From Mucilaginibacter yixingensis (GTDB taxonomy: Bacteria > Bacteroidota > Bacteroidia > Sphingobacteriales > Sphingobacteriaceae): a stretch of DNA of 64,000 nucleotides. Of this stretch, positions 41,425 to 50,405 are shown piece by piece (position 1 is the stretch's first letter; each line of letters begins with the position of its first letter). The stretch covers positions 2,480,001-2,544,000 of the forward strand of contig NZ_CP160205.1 in assembly GCF_041080815.1 (NCBI RefSeq), in the 5' to 3' direction. The notes below the pieces were generated by a model. The model had not been told where the DNA came from and ran no database searches. It saw only the letters and a list, made by a program, of their open reading frames with translations. The translations under genes and the position numbers were made by a program.

Positions 41425-42471
41425 CTATCGGTAAAAATCGTCCTGTTGCAGATCGGTAAAAGCTTTTTTCTTCTTCACAAAAAACTCCCACACAATATTG
41501 TGCTTGTACATACCAAACAACGTAGAGTGATGCGGAATAACGCCGTGCTTGTTTTTTAATGATTGCTCGCGCTTAAACATATTGCGCACAAAATTCTGGT
41601 GTGCACGGCTCACAGCCCAGGCATCTTTACGCTTGCCCTCGCCCATGAAACGCATAATGGCCAGCAGATCCAGCCAGAAACGCACGCTGATAGTTACCAC
41701 AGAGCGTCCCCATGGCAAGTTCTTTTTGAGCAGCAACAGGTTGTTCCTGAAGTTGAGATAGGTTTTAAACGGATTCTCTTTATCCAGCGTTCCGCCGCCA
41801 ACGTGGTAAACCTCAGACTCAGCGCAGTACATGATACGGTAGTTCATGTTTTTTAAGCGCCAGCACAGGTCAATCTCCTCCATGTGGGCAAAAAAGCGCT
41901 CGTCAAAACCGCCCGCAGCATCCCAGCATTCTTTTTTAATGAACAGCGCAGCACCGGTAGCCCAAAATACCTCGCCCGATTGATTGTATTGCCCCTTGTC
42001 CTCCTCCACCTCATAGAAAATCCGTCCGCGGCAAAAAGGATAGCCATAACTGTCAATAAAGCCACCAGCAGCACCGGCGTGTTCAAAATGTGTTTTTTGA
42101 TGATACGCTTTGATCTTAGGTGCAGCTGCTGCAATGGTATCATCGGCCTCCATCATTTCTATAACGGGCTCAATCCAATTGGGCGTTACCTCAATATCTG
42201 AGTTTAAGAGGATCAGATAATCAGCTTCGACATGTTGCAGCACACGATTATAACCACCGGTAAAACCATAGTTGGCATCGTTCTGAACGATCTTAATTTG
42301 CGGATACTGGCTTTTAAGAAAAACTACCGAATCATCGGTAGAAGCGTTATCTCCTACTACTATCTCCAGGTTGGACCAGGTGGTAGTCATAACAGATGGC
42401 AGGAACTGCTGCAGATATTTCAGGCCGTTCCAATTCAAAATAACAATGGCAACTTTAGGAGTGTTGTTCAT
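41425..42471 (-). CDS. Glycosyltransferase family 2
   Basis: The product has 348 residues from the ATG at 42471 (MNNTPKVAIVILNWNG); an earlier in-frame start is rejected because it overlaps the acyltransferase gene. The GT-A domain (about 5-230) has VVGDNASTDDS, LLNSDIEV and FDERFFAHMEEIDLCWRLK, typical of rhamnosyl/galactosyl-type transferases. It likely adds a sugar to a cell-surface polysaccharide. Its ATG lies one base after the stop of the LpxL-like gene, so translation is probably coupled and the two enzymes act on envelope lipids and sugars. Confidence 0.9.
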   Translation of the reverse strand: MNNTPKVAIVILNWNGLKYLQQFLPSVMTTTWSNLEIVVGDNASTDDSVVFLKSQYPQIKIVQNDANYGFTGGYNRVLQHVEADYLILLNSDIEVTPNWIEPVIEMMEADDTIAAAAPKIKAYHQKTHFEHAGAAGGFIDSYGYPFCRGRIFYEVEEDKGQYNQSGEVFWATGAALFIKKECWDAAGGFDERFFAHMEEIDLCWRLKNMNYRIMYCAESEVYHVGGGTLDKENPFKTYLNFRNNLLLLKKNLPWGRSVVTISVRFWLDLLAIMRFMGEGKRKDAWAVSRAHQNFVRNMFKREQSLKNKHGVIPHHSTLFGMYKHNIVWEFFVKKKKAFTDLQQDDFYR

Positions 42472-42472
42472 C

Positions 42473-43360
42473 TTAAATTGCCTTCGGCTTAAATTTCCAT
42501 CTGCGGTGAGACCATAACCAATATTGTGGCGCAAGTTTAATCATATTTTCCAGATACGCCACATGTTTGTTAGTAATAGCATGCGGTTCTGCGTTTTTCG
42601 GCTCATCTTCCAGCAAGGCAAAACTGAAGGTATAATATCCCCGCTTAACGCAGCGTACATCGCAAAATACCACAACGGCGTTGGTGCTTTTAGCCAGCTT
42701 TTCCACCCCCATAAAAACGGCAGTAGGCTGGTTCAAAAATTCTGTAAAATATTGTACAGACTCCTGTATCGGCGTCTGGTCTGATACCAGCATGGTAAAG
42801 GTCTGTTTGCCGCGCAATTCAATCAGTTTGCGCAAAATATCTTTCATAGCTACCAGGGTGGCTCCAAAACGCTGGCGCATGTGTTTAAAGAGTTTTTCGT
42901 ACGTTTCATTTCTGAGCGGCTTATACACGATAACCCGCTCAACATCAGTATAAAAACTAAAACGCAAGGCCGCCAGTTCCCAATTGCCATAGTGGCCAAC
43001 GGCACCAATTATTGGCCGGCCTGTGGCAATAATTTTATTTATCTCAATATCAGTTTGGGCAGATTGAAGTGCCATTCTTTTAAGTACCTGCTTTTTGCTA
43101 ATGGTAAGCATTTTAATAGTTTCCAGCATCAGATCACACAGATAGCTATAAAACTTACGCTCAATGGCGCGGCGCTCGGCATCAGTTTTTTCGGGGAATG
43201 AGTTACGCAGATTTTCGCGCACTACTTTTTTGCGATAACCGGTGAGGTAGTAGATCACAAAGTACAAAACATCTGACAACAGATATAAAAACCAGAAGGG
43301 CAGCAACGATAGCAAGTACAAAAAGAACACGCCTATTCTTGAAAGCCCTTTTATTATCAT
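42473..43360 (-). CDS. LpxL/HtrB-type lipid A acyltransferase family protein
   Basis: The product has 295 residues from the ATG at 43360 (MIIKGLSRIG); the frame opens 90 bases upstream but that part runs into the divergent WbqC gene. An N-terminal membrane helix (about 8-40) is followed by the catalytic motif H123-YGNW-E128 (HX4E) and KPLRNETYEKLFKHMRQRFG. These enzymes add secondary acyl chains to lipid A or related lipids at the inner membrane. An exact -7 box lies 23 bases upstream (43384-43391). It is coupled with the GT2 gene. Confidence 0.87.
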   Translation of the reverse strand: MIIKGLSRIGVFFLYLLSLLPFWFLYLLSDVLYFVIYYLTGYRKKVVRENLRNSFPEKTDAERRAIERKFYSYLCDLMLETIKMLTISKKQVLKRMALQSAQTDIEINKIIATGRPIIGAVGHYGNWELAALRFSFYTDVERVIVYKPLRNETYEKLFKHMRQRFGATLVAMKDILRKLIELRGKQTFTMLVSDQTPIQESVQYFTEFLNQPTAVFMGVEKLAKSTNAVVVFCDVRCVKRGYYTFSFALLEDEPKNAEPHAITNKHVAYLENMIKLAPQYWLWSHRRWKFKPKAI

Positions 43361-43383
43361 TAATTTCGCAGAATTTTTAGCTG

Positions 43384-43391
43384 CAAAAGTA
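43384..43391 (-). promoter_or_regulatory. -7 box of the LpxL-like/GT2 operon
   Basis: On the minus strand TACTTTTG matches TAnnTTTG exactly, 23 bases before the ATG at 43360. It also supports the choice of the downstream start for this gene. Confidence 0.6.
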
Positions 43392-43399
43392 ATAATATA

Positions 43400-44011
43400 A
43401 TGACAGAAAACGGCGCCGTATTCCCCATGTTTTATCTTCCTCCCGTTCAATATTTTAGCCTGCTATATCAGCATCGCAACAATATATTGATAGAGAAAGA
43501 CGAACACCTCATTAAGCAAACCTATCGCAACCGCGCACATATCTACTCGCCCGACGGCCTGCTTTCGCTGGTTGTACCGGTTATCAAGGGCTCCAAAGTA
43601 CATACACAAATGAAAGACGTGCGCATCAGTTATGATTTTAACTGGCAGCGCTTGCATTGGATGAGCCTGCAGGGATGTTACCGCCGCTCGGCTTATTTTG
43701 AATATTATGAGGCTGATTTCGTGCGCTTTTATGAAGAAAAATTTGAATTCCTGTTTGATTATAATGAGCAATTACTCAACATGATCATCGGCATGACGAA
43801 GATGAAAACCAACATCAGCCTGACAGAAACTTACGAGCGCGACTACCCTGACATGGCCGATTACCGCATGACTTTTAGTGCTAAAAAGGAAATAGCTTAT
43901 GAACAAAAACCCTATTTTCAGGTTTTTGAAGAAAGAAAAGGGTTTATGAAAAACCTGAGCATTGTGGACCTGCTGTTTAACCAGGGGCCGCAAACGTTAA
44001 ACTACCTGTAA
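43400..44011 (+). CDS. WbqC-family protein
   Basis: The product has 203 residues. It follows the WbqC-like pattern: VFPMFYLPPVQYFSLLYQH, YRNRAHIYSPDGLLSLVVPV, KGSKVHTQMKDVRISYDFNW and RLHWMSLQGCYRRSAYFEYY. Family genes often lie in surface-polysaccharide loci and in Bacteroidota near lipid or signal-peptidase genes; the reaction is not established. It is divergent from the acyltransferase gene with 39 bases between starts. Its stop overlaps the corA start by one base (TAATG), so the two are co-translated. Confidence 0.88.
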   Translation: MTENGAVFPMFYLPPVQYFSLLYQHRNNILIEKDEHLIKQTYRNRAHIYSPDGLLSLVVPVIKGSKVHTQMKDVRISYDFNWQRLHWMSLQGCYRRSAYFEYYEADFVRFYEEKFEFLFDYNEQLLNMIIGMTKMKTNISLTETYERDYPDMADYRMTFSAKKEIAYEQKPYFQVFEERKGFMKNLSIVDLLFNQGPQTLNYL

Positions 44012-45138
44012 TGACTATTCCCTCAATACCCCGTTTAAGATTTAAAGTAAACAAACGCCTGGGCGAAGTGGGCGATGCACCCGGCATGATTCGTATTGCC
44101 GATGATGCGTTGAAACCCAAGATTTCCGTTTTTTCTTACAACGAGCACGAAGTACAATGTGCCGAAGGGCATGACCTGGCCGTTATATTAAAGCAGTTTG
44201 AGGAATGCAAATGCCACTGCCATTGGATCAAAATAAACGGACTGGGCGATCTGCAGCTAATTGAAGAGATTGGCACCCACCTTAACGTTGACACGCTGGT
44301 ACTGGAGGATATTAGCAGCAACCACCAACGGCCAAAATTTGAGGAATATGATGAATACGTGTTTGCGGTGAGCCGCATCATCTTCATCAACAAAGAAAAT
44401 GAGATTGTAAACAGTCAGTTTTCTGCCATCGTTAAAAAAGATCTCATCATTACTTTTGAAGATGATTATTCAGACCGCTTTGACGTAATCAAAACCAGGC
44501 TCAATGCCGGCAAGGGCGCCATTAGAACGGCCGGCCCTGCTTATATGCTTTATGCCTTAACTGATACCATTATTGACCAATATTTTGTTAAACTGGCCCA
44601 CATTGGCGACAGTTTGGACGAGCTGGAAGATAAACTGTATGACAAGGCCGATAAAACCATTATGTATAACGCGCAGCACCTTAAGCGCTCATTAATTATG
44701 ATGCGTCGCGTGGCCTGGCCAGAGCGCGATAAGGTGAACGACATGATCCGTTCAGACAGTCCACTCATTACTCCCGAGGTTAAAAATTACCTACGCGATG
44801 CTTACGATCATTGTATCCAGATTATGGATTTGATTGAGAGCTATAAAGAGATAACTTCCAGCGTGATAGACCTTTATTTGAGCATGGTAAGCAACCGCAT
44901 GAACGAGATTATGAAGGTGCTCACCATCATTTCGGTAATTTTCATCCCCCTTACGTTTATCGCGGGTATTTACGGCATGAACTTCTCTCACCAAGATGAA
45001 CATGGTCGCACCATCCCAGATAACATGCCCGAGCTTTACTGGCCGCATGGCTATGTTTACGCATTAGTACTAATGTTTGCTATTGCGTTGGTGCAAGTAT
45101 ATGTATTCTGGAAAAAGGGCTGGTTTAATCGCTTATAA
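44011..45138 (+). CDS. corA: CorA-family magnesium/cobalt transporter
   Basis: The product has 375 residues. A large cytoplasmic funnel domain (about 25-310) is followed by two C-terminal membrane helices, with the selectivity motif YGMNFSHQDEHG between them and a basic tail (FWKKGWFNRL). These pentameric channels carry magnesium and, in some cases, cobalt into the cell. The gene overlaps the WbqC stop by one base. With mgtE in the same window the organism has at least two magnesium uptake types. Confidence 0.93.
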   Translation: MTIPSIPRLRFKVNKRLGEVGDAPGMIRIADDALKPKISVFSYNEHEVQCAEGHDLAVILKQFEECKCHCHWIKINGLGDLQLIEEIGTHLNVDTLVLEDISSNHQRPKFEEYDEYVFAVSRIIFINKENEIVNSQFSAIVKKDLIITFEDDYSDRFDVIKTRLNAGKGAIRTAGPAYMLYALTDTIIDQYFVKLAHIGDSLDELEDKLYDKADKTIMYNAQHLKRSLIMMRRVAWPERDKVNDMIRSDSPLITPEVKNYLRDAYDHCIQIMDLIESYKEITSSVIDLYLSMVSNRMNEIMKVLTIISVIFIPLTFIAGIYGMNFSHQDEHGRTIPDNMPELYWPHGYVYALVLMFAIALVQVYVFWKKGWFNRL

Positions 45139-45141
45139 GCG

Positions 45142-46413
45142 CTATTGCTTTAGTATTTTATGAGCTACAGCCAATGTGCCGTCAATCTTCTCTGTAACTT
45201 TTAAACCGAGCAATTTTGCTACAACCGGGTAAACATTCACATTTTCAAATGGCGGTATTACCAATCGTTTTTTAAACTGTGGGCCCCAGGCGTAGAAAAT
45301 AGCGTTCATATCTTTAACCAGACCCGGGTCATAGCCGTGTGCACCGGGGTCAATATATTTATACTGCGGCATTTTAAACGCGTAGGGATAATTGGGTGTT
45401 ATAACAATATCGCCAATGCGGTGATAACGATCGTCTTTAGCCGTATAATGTTTACTGGCAGGTAAATTACTTTTTAAATATACCTTATAATTATGCGCTT
45501 CCTTGTGTAAAGTGCGGTAGGTGCTGTTTATATACCGATCTTGTCCTTTCTTGGCATAAACTTCCAATATTGTTCCCTCGCCAGAAACAATAAATTTACT
45601 GGTGTCTATCGATGCCGGAATACTCAGCGGCGAATCATTTTTAATCTTGGCCATCCCGTGGTCTGACACCAGAATAAAATTGACATTCTTTACTCTGGAT
45701 GCCTTAACCAGCTGGGTCATGGCATATACGGCCGAGTCTATCAGGCGAACAGCGGCTATGGTTTCAGAAGCGTCCGGACCATATTTGTGCCCCTTCTGAT
45801 CAACCTGCGGAAAATAGAACGTTATTAAATGCGGACGCCTTTCTGGTGGTAAGTCCAACCAATTTTTCACCACTTGTAAACGGCTGGGCATGTTAATGGC
45901 CTCGTTGTAATGATAGAAATATGTGGGGCCGAAACCTTTTTCTCTGGCCTCGCCACCAACCCAATAAAAACAGGCAGATAGCATGTGCTGCTGCTCAGCC
46001 AGTGTCCACAACGGGGTGCCACCATACCATTGGGTTTCGCCGGCGGATTTGCCTTTATGCCAGTAATAGGATTCGGTACCGGGATCATAAAAATCATTGG
46101 CTATTATACCGTGATGCGCGGGATAAAGCCCTGTGACCAAAGTATAATGATTAGGAAAAGTTACCGACGGAAACGCAGGGATTAAATATTTTGCAGAAAT
46201 ACCGCCCTTACTTAATTCAAGCAGATGCTTGGCCTGGTATCGTTCAGCATAATCATACCTAAAGCCATCTGCCGAGATCAAGATGACATAGGGCTTTTGC
46301 TGCTGCCTACGCGAATTAACCCGGCCAGGAACAATTTGCTGAGCAGTATCCAACTGTGCAATAGCTGAATTTGCCAAAACGCAAACTAAAAGTGCAAACA
46401 AATAATTTTTCAT
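45142..46413 (-). CDS. Exported alkaline phosphatase-fold phosphodiesterase (NPP-like)
   Basis: The product has 423 residues with a signal peptide ending near SAIAQ (residue 20). The nucleotide pyrophosphatase/phosphodiesterase features are clear: ISADGFRYDY with D49, the nucleophile T85 in FPSVTFPNHY, YPAHHGIIANDFYDP, and the later zinc ligands in FPQVDQKGHKYGPD and VSDHGMAKI. Substrates of the family are nucleotides, phospholipids or sugar phosphodiesters; which one is used here is not known. It is a stand-alone gene convergent with corA, the stops being three bases apart. Confidence 0.9.
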   Translation of the reverse strand: MKNYLFALLVCVLANSAIAQLDTAQQIVPGRVNSRRQQQKPYVILISADGFRYDYAERYQAKHLLELSKGGISAKYLIPAFPSVTFPNHYTLVTGLYPAHHGIIANDFYDPGTESYYWHKGKSAGETQWYGGTPLWTLAEQQHMLSACFYWVGGEAREKGFGPTYFYHYNEAINMPSRLQVVKNWLDLPPERRPHLITFYFPQVDQKGHKYGPDASETIAAVRLIDSAVYAMTQLVKASRVKNVNFILVSDHGMAKIKNDSPLSIPASIDTSKFIVSGEGTILEVYAKKGQDRYINSTYRTLHKEAHNYKVYLKSNLPASKHYTAKDDRYHRIGDIVITPNYPYAFKMPQYKYIDPGAHGYDPGLVKDMNAIFYAWGPQFKKRLVIPPFENVNVYPVVAKLLGLKVTEKIDGTLAVAHKILKQ

Positions 46414-46489
46414 AGCGTTAGCGTATAAACAAATTTATCTTAACCCTATGAGCATTTATAATTTTACAGATTATTTAATACTGCCGATA

Positions 46490-46909
46490 CTATAATATAT
46501 TGTTGACCAAAAAACTCTTCATCAGTGTTATACTGGGATGGGGCCCGTTTATTTTTTGTGCAACTTGTGTTTGGTTTTTAGGATCAAGATAACCCCGCAC
46601 TTGTATTAAGTCGGTGGATTTAACCGCGCTAAAACCCATGGACCAATCTGCAAACGAGCGGTAACTGATAGGCCCTGTTATCATCAATTGTACATCGCGG
46701 TGTCTGCTATCTCGTTTGATCGAGGCAAACGTACGGTCTATATCAGCAATATCACCCTCCAAAACTTGTATAAAGGTGCGATGACAGTACAACAGCATAC
46801 CTGTAATATTGCGCTGGCTGTTCAAATCACGGCTTTCAATAAGCAGGCTCGACAGATCATCGTCTGTCATCAGTTTAACAGCGGTGCTGATGTAAATAAG
46901 GTAGTCCAT
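46490..46909 (-). CDS. BLUF-domain photoreceptor (copy 1)
   Basis: The product has 139 residues from the ATG at 46909. A TTG four codons upstream is not preferred. The FAD-binding BLUF domain covers residues 1-95 with the conserved light-switch residues: Y6, N30, Q48, W89 and M91, matching Tyr21, Asn45, Gln63, Trp104 and Met106 of AppA. The remaining 45 residues form the capping helices, and no output domain is fused. It should sense blue light and act on a partner protein. A second BLUF gene of the same length lies 85 bases upstream. Confidence 0.93.
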   Translation of the reverse strand: MDYLIYISTAVKLMTDDDLSSLLIESRDLNSQRNITGMLLYCHRTFIQVLEGDIADIDRTFASIKRDSRHRDVQLMITGPISYRSFADWSMGFSAVKSTDLIQVRGYLDPKNQTQVAQKINGPHPSITLMKSFLVNNIL

Positions 46910-46994
46910 AAAGCTAAACAAGTACCGGTAAATTAAAATAACCTGTTTAAATTATAAAGTTTTAAAATGAGTTGATTATAAGAATAGGTTTTGG

Positions 46995-47414
46995 CTACGA
47001 AAAATGCTCCTTCAGAAAATCGTCAATAATTTTGATTTCAGGATAAATACCCCTGGTGAGGTTTGTAGTCTTTCGCGCATCAATCGGATTGAGGTAAGCT
47101 TTAACATCGGTCATGTCTTGTTTACCAACAGGCACAAAACCCATGCGCCAACCCTTGAACATACGTCCATCCGTTTCGCCGGTTGTTAAAATTTGGATGT
47201 TTTTAAAACGCTCGTCCTTCGTTATCTCCGCGTAAGCTTGGGTTAAATCGGGCAATTCTCCTTCTATAACTTGAAGAAAAACATTCTGGCTGTAAAGTAG
47301 CAAACCAGTTATGTTTAGCTTCAAATTGCTAACGCGATACTCTTCGAGCATCGCCATGAGGCCATCGTCAGTTACAGCTGTCGCAGCCTCGCTGACATAA
47401 ATAAGAAAATCCAT
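46995..47414 (-). CDS. BLUF-domain photoreceptor (copy 2)
   Basis: The product has 139 residues from the ATG at 47414; a TTG lies one codon upstream. Y6, N30, Q48, W89 and M91 are at exactly the same positions as in copy 1. The two proteins share the same outline (NITG[ML]LLY, V[LI]EG[DE]) but have diverged elsewhere, so the duplication is not recent or the roles have split. No output domain is present. Head-to-tail arrangement with a gap of 85 bases suggests one transcription unit or tandem duplication. Confidence 0.93.
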   Translation of the reverse strand: MDFLIYVSEAATAVTDDGLMAMLEEYRVSNLKLNITGLLLYSQNVFLQVIEGELPDLTQAYAEITKDERFKNIQILTTGETDGRMFKGWRMGFVPVGKQDMTDVKAYLNPIDARKTTNLTRGIYPEIKIIDDFLKEHFS

Positions 47415-47480
47415 CAATTAGGGGCGTAAATAAATTAACTACGAAGAATTAAACATAACGGATTTGAAAAAGTTTCAATT

Positions 47481-47993
47481 TCAAATCTCCTTGTCTAATA
47501 CTAACAGTTGGATTACCTCTTTAGGTATGCCAAATTTCTCGTCGTTATGAAAGGGTATCACCTCTCCCGTGGGTTTATATCCACGACGTATATACCAGTC
47601 TAACAGCTCTTTACGAGATGATATCACCGTCATAGTAATAGCTGTACACTCTAGCTGGAAAGCCAGTAGTTCAGCCTCATGTAACAATTGCCTGCCTATG
47701 CCATTAGCCTGCTCATTGGGGTTTACGGAGAGCATGCCCAGATATAATTTTTGATTGCGCACTTGTAAGTAAACACAGCCGGTAATATGATGATCTGTAT
47801 TAACGTATTTGAGTATCATGATGGCCGGATTGAGCAGATAACCGGTCATGGTTTCTACATCAACACGTTGCCCGCCAAGCAGATGGGCTTCTGTTGTCCA
47901 GCCCTTTTTGGAGCTTTCGCCGCGGTACGCATTGTTTACAAGTTCAGTTAATTCTACAGCATCATCAATTGCTGCACGGGATACAGGTTTCAT
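47481..47993 (-). CDS. GNAT-family N-acetyltransferase
   Basis: The product has 170 residues. The GNAT core is visible: CVYLQVRNQKLYLGMLSVNP, NEQANGIGRQLLHEAE with the acetyl-CoA loop (Q/R-x-x-G-x-G/A), then LECTAITMTVISSRKELLDW and YIRRGYKPTGEVIPF. The substrate is unknown. It is located upstream of the BLUF genes on the same strand with 66 bases between, so it may share their transcript; the biological link is not evident. Confidence 0.87.
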   Translation of the reverse strand: MKPVSRAAIDDAVELTELVNNAYRGESSKKGWTTEAHLLGGQRVDVETMTGYLLNPAIMILKYVNTDHHITGCVYLQVRNQKLYLGMLSVNPNEQANGIGRQLLHEAELLAFQLECTAITMTVISSRKELLDWYIRRGYKPTGEVIPFHNDEKFGIPKEVIQLLVLDKEI

Positions 47994-48129
47994 AAGCTTC
48001 AGAATACAAACGTAATAGTTTTTAGCTGGTAATCAACGTTTAAAAGCGCTGCACAACGTCTTGTTCTAAATTTTAGTAATATTGCCCACTCAAACATTCA
48101 ATCAGAAAGGCAGTAAAAAAGCATATCGT

Positions 48130-49785
48130 ATGAACCAGAAAAACCGACAATTTTACCTGCTGCTGTTCATCCTGGCTCTTGTTGTTAATTTTTGTACGAT
48201 CAACTTTCTGTTTTTTACAGATGACCCGGGCTTATATGCCTCCATTGCCAAGCAACTCATCTACAAGCACGACTTTTTCCAGCTTTACAGCTATGGGGCC
48301 GATTGGCTGGATAAGCCTCACCTGCCCTTCTGGTTGGTGATGATTAGTTTCCGTACGTTTGGCATCTACACCTGGACGTATAAACTGCCCGCCATCATTT
48401 GCTTTTTATTAAGCCTGTTATATACCTGGTTGTTTGCCCGTAAATACTACGGGGCAGAAGTAGCTGCTATGGCCGTGCTGATAGTGAGCACATCACTACA
48501 CGTTATGATGTCAAATACCGACATCAGGGCCGAGCCTTACCTTATGGCTTTTATTACTGGCGCCATTTATCACATTTCTAACCTGGAAAGGCGTTCATCG
48601 GGCACACAACTCGTTCTTGCCGCATTGCTTACCGCTTTGGCGGTAATGACCAAGGGCGTATTTGTAATGATAGCCATTTACGGCGCACTGGGGGGCCATC
48701 TGCTACTGGCCGGGAAATTAAAAGAAGTATTCAGATTTAAATGGGTGCTACTGGTAATACTTACCGTCATTTTTTCCGCTCCCGAGCTTTACAGTCTTTA
48801 TATTCAGTTTGATCTGCATCCCGAGAAGGTGGTTTTCGGGCATCAGCATGTATCGGGTATTAAATGGTTTCTGTGGGACAGCCAGTTCGGACGGTTTACC
48901 AATAGCGGACCGATCAGTCGTAAAACAGGCAGCATTTTTTATTTTCTGCATACGCTACTTTGGGCGTTTGGGCCGTGGTGCCTGCTGTTCTATTTTTCTG
49001 TTTACAAGATTGTTAGCGACATTATTAAAAGAAAACATCAGCGTGAGTATTATGCCATCAGCGGCGGCTTGATTTTATTGGCGCTTTTCTCTTTGTCAGG
49101 TTTTCAACTGCCGTTTTATACCAATATTATTTTTCCGTTGTTTGCTATTTGCACGGCAAGGATTTGTCATGAACAGCTTACGTCATCAACCGAGCGAACT
49201 ATACGTTCTGTTGCCCAGTGGATCTATGTTATAGCGTTACCGATAGTGGTTATCCTGCTTAACTACTTTTTAAAGCCAGCTCATTATTGGCCGTTTATTA
49301 TAGATATCATAGTGTTTGTGCCGATTGCTATTTACTTGCTTAAATCTGGCAAACAAATGTCCTCACAGCTGTTTCTGCTCAACTGCGTAGCCATGTTGTT
49401 TGCCTGTTTTTATGTCAATACCGAATTCTATCCTACCATTATCAGGTATAAAGGCGAACCTAAGGCAGCCAGATACGTCAATCAGCAAGTTCCTCAAACA
49501 ACAGCTGTTTATTCGGTAAAAAGCCTGAACAATGTGTTTCAGTTTTATTGCGACAGACCGGTGGGCTTGTTCAATATGGAGCAATTTAATGCCACACCAT
49601 CGCCGGCAGGGGCTTTGTTTTATGCAGATCAAGAATCAGTAGATCAGTTGCGCAGCCTGCATCAACAGTTTGTGGTGGTAAAAGAGTTTTGCAACTATCC
49701 CGAAGAAAACATTTTGCCGGCTTTTATCAACGAAAGTACCCGCGCTTCTACCCTGTCTAAAGTCTACCTGATTAAAAAGCCGTAA
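48130..49785 (+). CDS. Glycosyltransferase family 39-like (ArnT/PMT type) membrane protein
   Basis: The product has 551 residues from the ATG at 48130 (MNQKNRQFYLL); an upstream TTG is less likely. There are about twelve membrane helices. The first periplasmic loop carries the family's acidic motif TDDPGLYASIAKQLI (residues about 30-45), with YGADWLDKPHLPFWL following. These lipid-phosphosugar-dependent enzymes transfer a sugar to lipid A or protein at the outer face of the inner membrane. A C-terminal soluble domain starts near 450. Donor and acceptor are unknown. The PaiB-like gene follows after eight bases. Confidence 0.85.
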   Translation: MNQKNRQFYLLLFILALVVNFCTINFLFFTDDPGLYASIAKQLIYKHDFFQLYSYGADWLDKPHLPFWLVMISFRTFGIYTWTYKLPAIICFLLSLLYTWLFARKYYGAEVAAMAVLIVSTSLHVMMSNTDIRAEPYLMAFITGAIYHISNLERRSSGTQLVLAALLTALAVMTKGVFVMIAIYGALGGHLLLAGKLKEVFRFKWVLLVILTVIFSAPELYSLYIQFDLHPEKVVFGHQHVSGIKWFLWDSQFGRFTNSGPISRKTGSIFYFLHTLLWAFGPWCLLFYFSVYKIVSDIIKRKHQREYYAISGGLILLALFSLSGFQLPFYTNIIFPLFAICTARICHEQLTSSTERTIRSVAQWIYVIALPIVVILLNYFLKPAHYWPFIIDIIVFVPIAIYLLKSGKQMSSQLFLLNCVAMLFACFYVNTEFYPTIIRYKGEPKAARYVNQQVPQTTAVYSVKSLNNVFQFYCDRPVGLFNMEQFNATPSPAGALFYADQESVDQLRSLHQQFVVVKEFCNYPEENILPAFINESTRASTLSKVYLIKKP

Positions 49786-49793
49786 TTTGCGGT

Positions 49794-50402
49794 ATGTATA
49801 TTCCTAAACATTTCGCACTTGATGATGTGCCGCAAGCCGTCGCCTTCATGCAGAAATACAGTTTTGCCACGTTGGTGACTGCCATTGGTAATCATCCTGA
49901 GGCTACACATATTCCCTTTATTACGGAACAGCGTGGTAACGATATAATATTGACCTCGCATTTTGCCAAAGCTAATCCACAAGCAGCAGATATTGATCAG
50001 ACCGAAGCTTTGGTAATATTTACAGAGCCACATGCCTATATTTCGCCTTCGCATTATGAGAAACTCCAAAATGTGCCAACATGGAATTACATAGCCATAC
50101 ATGCCTACGGCAAGGCAATTATTATTGAAGACGAAGCAGCTCAATTGCAGATGATGGAAACGATGATCAGCACTTATGACGCACCTTACTTACAACAATG
50201 GGATAGCATGCCCATAGATTACAAGCAAAAATTATTAAAGGGCATTGTAGCTTTTGAGATTAGGGTAACGGACCTGCAAGGCAAACAAAAACTAAGTCAA
50301 AACAGAACCGAAGTGGAGCGTAATAACATAGTCGACACACTCAGTAAAAGCAAAGACAGTGTAGTGCGCGATTTGTCTGACTACATGAAGTTTAATCACT
50401 AG
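49794..50402 (+). CDS. FMN-binding PaiB-family protein
   Basis: The product has 202 residues. The split-barrel flavin fold is seen in the PaiB pattern: MYIPKHFALDD, FATLVTAIGNHPEATHIPF, ILTSHFAKANPQA, EPHAYISPSHYEKLQNVPTW and the C-terminal GIVAFEIRVTDLQGKQKLSQ. Bacillus PaiB has been called a transcriptional regulator of sporulation and protease genes, but FMN binding is the safer prediction. It begins eight bases after the GT39 stop, so they probably form an operon. Confidence 0.9.
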   Translation: MYIPKHFALDDVPQAVAFMQKYSFATLVTAIGNHPEATHIPFITEQRGNDIILTSHFAKANPQAADIDQTEALVIFTEPHAYISPSHYEKLQNVPTWNYIAIHAYGKAIIIEDEAAQLQMMETMISTYDAPYLQQWDSMPIDYKQKLLKGIVAFEIRVTDLQGKQKLSQNRTEVERNNIVDTLSKSKDSVVRDLSDYMKFNH

Positions 50403-50405
50403 ACA

